Shown here piece after piece: positions 59,819 through 64,000 of a stretch of 64,000 nt of DNA. The stretch covers positions 1 to 64,000 of the forward strand of contig QJNS01000192.1 in the NCBI GenBank assembly GCA_004154925.1, written 5' to 3'. This DNA is from Monosporascus cannonballus. Lineage: Eukaryota; Ascomycota; Sordariomycetes; Xylariales. Within the stretch, counting starts at the first letter, position 1; each line of letters opens with the position of its first letter. The notes under the pieces were generated by a model, which had not been told where the DNA came from, made no database searches, and worked only from the letters and a program-made list of their open reading frames with translations. The translations under genes and the position numbers were made by a program.

Positions 59819-61088
59819 TTACCTCAGCTAGCTCAGGCCTCCCTGGCTCGTTTTCCCAATTTCTTCAAAGTCACTCAAATACCGCTCCACAACGTTAAAT
59901 ATTAACCAATCAAATCCCAAATCCTCGTAACAAACCAGCGAAGCCTAAGTTATAATTACGCAAAAACGTTTTCGTTTAATATTTTTATTTTTATTTTAAA
60001 AAACGAAAATTTGTAATAACTTAATAACAAAACGTTTTTATAATTATATATATATATATTTATACGATAATTTTAATTACAATTTATTAATAATATTATT
60101 TTAATTTTAATTAAAAACCGTTTATTATTTTCAAAATTTAACGTATTTATTAATTATAACTTATATCGGTTACGTTATCATTTCTCTTTTTAAAATATAA
60201 TATATTCGAATTTTCTTTTAATTTTATTATGCTAAGTTTTTAAAATACAATATATATATATATATGTATATTAAATTTTTAATATTAATATAGGAAATTT
60301 AATATAAAATTTAAATACTTTATTCGTAATTAAGTTTTTTATAAAAATAATTATCGATTATATAATTCGATTATTCGGATTTATCGATTAATTCACGTTT
60401 TTAAAAATAAATATGCGAAAAATTATTAATATATAAAACTTAAAAAAAGATTTAATTTCGGTTAATTAAAATTCTGTTATATATAAATATTATATTATAT
60501 TATACAAGAAATATATAATTTTTATAAAAAAGCCTACATTGTTTATATATTAAAATAATATTATTTAAAAGTAATATAATATATATTATTTTAAAGAACC
60601 ATTAACATTTTGTAAAATGTTTATTTTTTAAAAAAATTTCGATTTTCAATTAAATAATTATATAATGCAAAACCGAAAATAAAACGGTTTTGTAATAATA
60701 ACGATCCAGATATATATATATTATAACGTATTATACAAGCTTTTCGGATACATACGTTTTTCGGATAGTTTTTAACATATTTTAACTATTCAACTTTAAC
60801 TGTTCATTTTTTAATACCACAATATAAAACGGCCTACAAAAAAAGCGAAAAATACTTCTAGCTGTTTAGGTAAAAAAAAGGACCTCACTTAATTATAAAC
60901 GGCTTAAATCTATATACGGCGTCCTTGTATCTACGTTACATAAATAATATAACAACATTTTATCCTAACGTAATTACATACCGAAAACGCGAAAATTTAC
61001 TCCGATCGAAAAAAAATCGATTATCGACTAAATCCTTAATGTAAATACGTAAACGTTTTTTATCCGGCGTCAACATATTAAAAATATA
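59819..61088 (-). mobile_element. Partial hAT-like copy, inverted
   Basis: Begins TTACCTCAGCTAGCTCAGG, the right end of the element at 51,851-54,508 in reverse orientation, and follows its complement with many C/T differences for roughly 900 bp. The far end is lost before the next copy starts at 61,089. Confidence 0.7.
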
Positions 61089-62700
61089 TTACCTCATCTT
61101 AATCAGAACCCCATTTTGGAGGTTATGGCTGCGCCTGCAGCGCAGCAGCCGTAACCACAGCTACAGCTTTTGATCAAGAAATATCTGTCAGGGGTCCAAT
61201 ATATTAAGTAAACTTCTTTAAGAATAATACCTATAAAAATAACAAAATTTCTAAAATAAAGTTTAATAATAAGTTATGATTTTTTCGTTTTATTTAGTAC
61301 GTTCTTATATAAATTCGTAAAAATTAATAATATTAATTTTAATAATATATATTAATTACGAAATTCCTAATATTTTAATTTATATAATATAATATAAAAT
61401 TAAAATTTATAATTTTTAATATAATAATAATTTTAATTAATATAAAATAAAAATCATTATAATAAATAAATAATTTATAATTTTAATTAATATATATTAT
61501 AATTTGTTTTTTAAAAATCAATATAATAATAATATAATTTTATAAATCAAAATAATAATATATAAAATGTAAAATTATTTATAATAAATACCAAAATATA
61601 TTTTATTAATTAATTTAAGGAAAATATTTTAAATTTTCGAATATTTAATTTTTTAAAATAAAAGATTTATTTTTATTTAATATTTTTATTAGTTTTTTGC
61701 CAATATAAAGATAATTAATTTATATATTAATATTATATATATAACCGATAATCTTATAAAACCTTTACGTTATTAATTTATTCGCCTTATATTAAATATT
61801 ATATTTAATAAATAAGGCCGTATTTTACGAAAAAATTAAATTAATATAATATATAATTTGGTTTTCGAAAAACTTAATATTTTTTTCGTTATTAAAATAA
61901 GTTTTAATTATTTTAATTATTTAAGTTATTTCGTTAATAACCGATTTAATTATTATTTAAATTATATTATTAATTACGTTAATTAAAAAATAATAAGTTT
62001 TTATATTAATACTTTTATATTTTATTGTTACTTTGATATTTACGGATACGAAAAAACTTAATTTAAAAATATTTAACCATATAATTGCCGGATAATATAA
62101 TTATATTATTTTTAATTTTAAATAAATATCGAATAATTAATTCCAGATTATTATATTAAATCTTATTTTCGAATAACGATATAATCTGGTTATTATTAAC
62201 GAAATATATTTATTATTAAAATAAAAAACCTCCGGCTTAAATATATTAATATTTATAATTTACGTTTTATTTTTTAGATATATATATTAAATTATATATA
62301 TAATAATTATTCGTAGTATTATAAAAATAATTATAACATATAACGGTTTTCGTTAAATTAACGGTTTAAATAAATATGGCTATAAAATAAAAATCCGGCG
62401 TTTTAATATTAATCGTACCGAAATCGATATTATTATTTTTCTTATACTTAAAAATTAACGTTCGAATTAAAAATATTTAAATTTTTTAATACTTAATATA
62501 TCCGGATTATTAAGTAATATTTCTTTAATTTAATTTAATAACTTACTTTTTATTATTAAAATTATTATTTATATTAATAATAAAGCGAAAATTATAGATA
62601 TCCGTAATTACCTAATTAAAACTATAATAAACTGAGGGTATTTGTTAAAACTTATAAAAAAAAACTATTAAGTTTTATAGCTCCGAAATACTTTACGAAA
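61089..62700 (+). mobile_element. Partial hAT-like copy, left part
   Basis: Starts TTACCTCATCTTAATCAG and carries the same GC palindrome (GGCTGCGCCTGCAGCGCAGC at about 61,128). It aligns with 51,851 to about 53,490 and then diverges. No right end in this orientation is seen. Confidence 0.7.
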
Positions 62701-63108
62701 ATTAAATTCGCATATATAATAACTTAAAGAAATTGGATAGTTTTATCCGTATCGTTATATCCATTATTGCTCTTAAATTAAGCATAGATATTTCAAATAT
62801 TAATTAAGTAATATAATGGAATATATCGTAAAGCTTTTCGATTAAAAATTTATAATAATGATTTAATCGAACAGTTCGTAATTATAAGCGATTAAATATA
62901 ATTAATGATAGACAAAATATATTATTTGCATTTTATTAAACGTTTAATAAGTATGGAATTAAGTTATCTATTTTAAAAAAGGTTAAAATAGCGAAAACGA
63001 TCTAGGCCCGATAAACCAAAAACCGTATTACTTATAAGAACATAAAGGCCGTAATGGAAAATAACATAACAAACTCGGATAATAAAAAGGATAATACGTA
63101 ATTTATTA

Positions 63109-63322
63109 TTACCTCAGCTAGCTCAGGCCTTTCTGGCTCGTTTTTTCAATTTCTTCAAAGTTACTTAAGTATCGCTCTATAACGCTAAATATTAACCAAT
63201 GAAATCTCAAATCCCCGTAACGAGCCAACGAGGCCTAAGTTGTAATTGCGTAAAAACGGCTTCGTTTGGTATATTTGCTTTTTTAAAAAAAAATCCGTAA
63301 TAATTTAATAACAAAATTTTTT

Positions 63323-63355
<33 letters not shown>

Positions 63356-64000
63356 CGTTATTTTTGTTATAGCTTATTATTAATACTATTTTAGTTTTAA
63401 TCAGAACCTAATTGCCATTTTTAAACTTTAACGCGTATAATAGCTGCAATTCGAACCCGTTACGTTATTATCCCCTCTTTTAGAATATGATAAATTCGAA
63501 TTCTCTTAATTTTACCGAGCCACGCCCTTAAAACAGAACATACGTACGCGTACTTTGAATTTCTAGTATTAACATAAAAAAATTAACATAACGTTTAAAA
63601 ATTTTATTCGTAATTAAATTCTTTATAACGATTTAGGCCAAGTTACTAATTCGACCGCTCGGATTAGCCGATTAATTAATGTATTAAAAAAAAAACCAAG
63701 TACGCGAACGGCTGTTAATATGCGAAAGTTAGCAGGAATTTTTATTTCCAGCTAATCAGGACCTCGTTATACACAAATACTATAATATATTATACGAGGA
63801 GCTTATAATTCTCGTAAAAGGGCCTGGATTTCGCCGCCCGCCGGAGAAATTATCACTCGAAATTAACGTAATTCATACCACTTTGGACAAGGGTTAACGC
63901 TTTATAAAAGTGTTTGCCCTTAACTAATTCAAGCTTTTAAACTAGGTGGTTACGGATATTTATGGTTTTCGCTCTGCTATTAACATAAATAATAATCTTA
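63109..64000 (-). mobile_element. Partial hAT-like copy, inverted, runs off the window
   Basis: Starts TTACCTCAGCTAGCTCAGG and follows the reverse complement of the right end of the 51,851-54,508 element to the window edge. It is less AT-rich than the others, so it is probably younger or less mutated. Confidence 0.7.

Larger units (their letters stand above)
59400..64000. other. AT-rich repeat block to the window edge
   Basis: TA-rich, C/G-depleted sequence with no open frames apart from short random ones. It is largely composed of partial hAT-like copies listed separately. The C/G loss in repeats is the pattern expected from repeat-induced point mutation. Confidence 0.85.

Noticed and set aside
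1..64000. CRISPR arrays, prokaryotic operons, rRNA genes
   Set aside because: No spaced direct-repeat arrays, no ribosome-binding-site-led gene strings and no rRNA-like blocks. The window is eukaryotic.

Overview
The window is nuclear DNA of a filamentous ascomycete (Pezizomycotina, probably a Sordariomycete or close relative). The evidence is short GT-AG introns of about 46-190 bp, fungus-specific families (HET domain, C2H2 plus Fungal_trans regulator, AA9 LPMO, Cdc25-type RasGEF with an SH3 domain) and long AT-rich blocks built from repeats that look destroyed by repeat-induced point mutation (RIP). All exon joins were read by eye from splice signals, frame continuity and family motifs. No similarity search was run.

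Layout. 1-38.5 kb is gene-bearing, normal-GC sequence with long gene-poor stretches. It holds a GH16 glucanase-like secreted protein (1.5-2.7 kb, minus), a two-zinc-finger transcription factor (5.3-8.0 kb, minus), a gene-poor 8 kb, a complete four-exon Cdc25-like RasGEF (16.4-20.3 kb, plus), a broken HET gene (22.3-23.4 kb), an SGNH/GDSL esterase-like secreted protein (25.8-27.2 kb, minus), a broken GNAT acetyltransferase (28.9-29.5 kb), an LEA-like disordered protein with a duplicated exon (30.9-32.0 kb, plus), a conserved serine-rich protein of unknown function (32.9-34.3 kb, minus) and a secreted six-hairpin glycosidase-like protein (35.9-38.5 kb, minus).

40.0-46.4 kb is a decayed block of three neighbouring genes: a membrane-associated ascomycete family with TAG/TGA stops where Gln or Trp is expected, a trypsin-fold-like GDCGS protein split by a Fot1/pogo-type transposon, and a Zn2Cys6 regulator with a PAS-like region. 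46.7-56.9 kb and 59.4-64 kb are AT-rich, RIP-like repeat blocks. The first contains a tiny LTR element (49,579-54,764, 5-bp target duplication) that was itself hit twice, by a pogo-type element (TA duplication) and by a hAT-like element (8-bp duplication). Between the blocks, 57.0-59.7 kb is a GC-normal island with one intact gene of unknown function (possibly a PD-(D/E)XK fold) and a frameshifted AA9 LPMO.

The intact genes cover Ras/cAMP signalling (Cdc25-like), transcription, and secreted carbohydrate or ester hydrolysis. They do not form an evident biosynthetic cluster. The right half reads as a repeat-driven accessory compartment where genes have been disrupted by insertion and RIP-like mutation.
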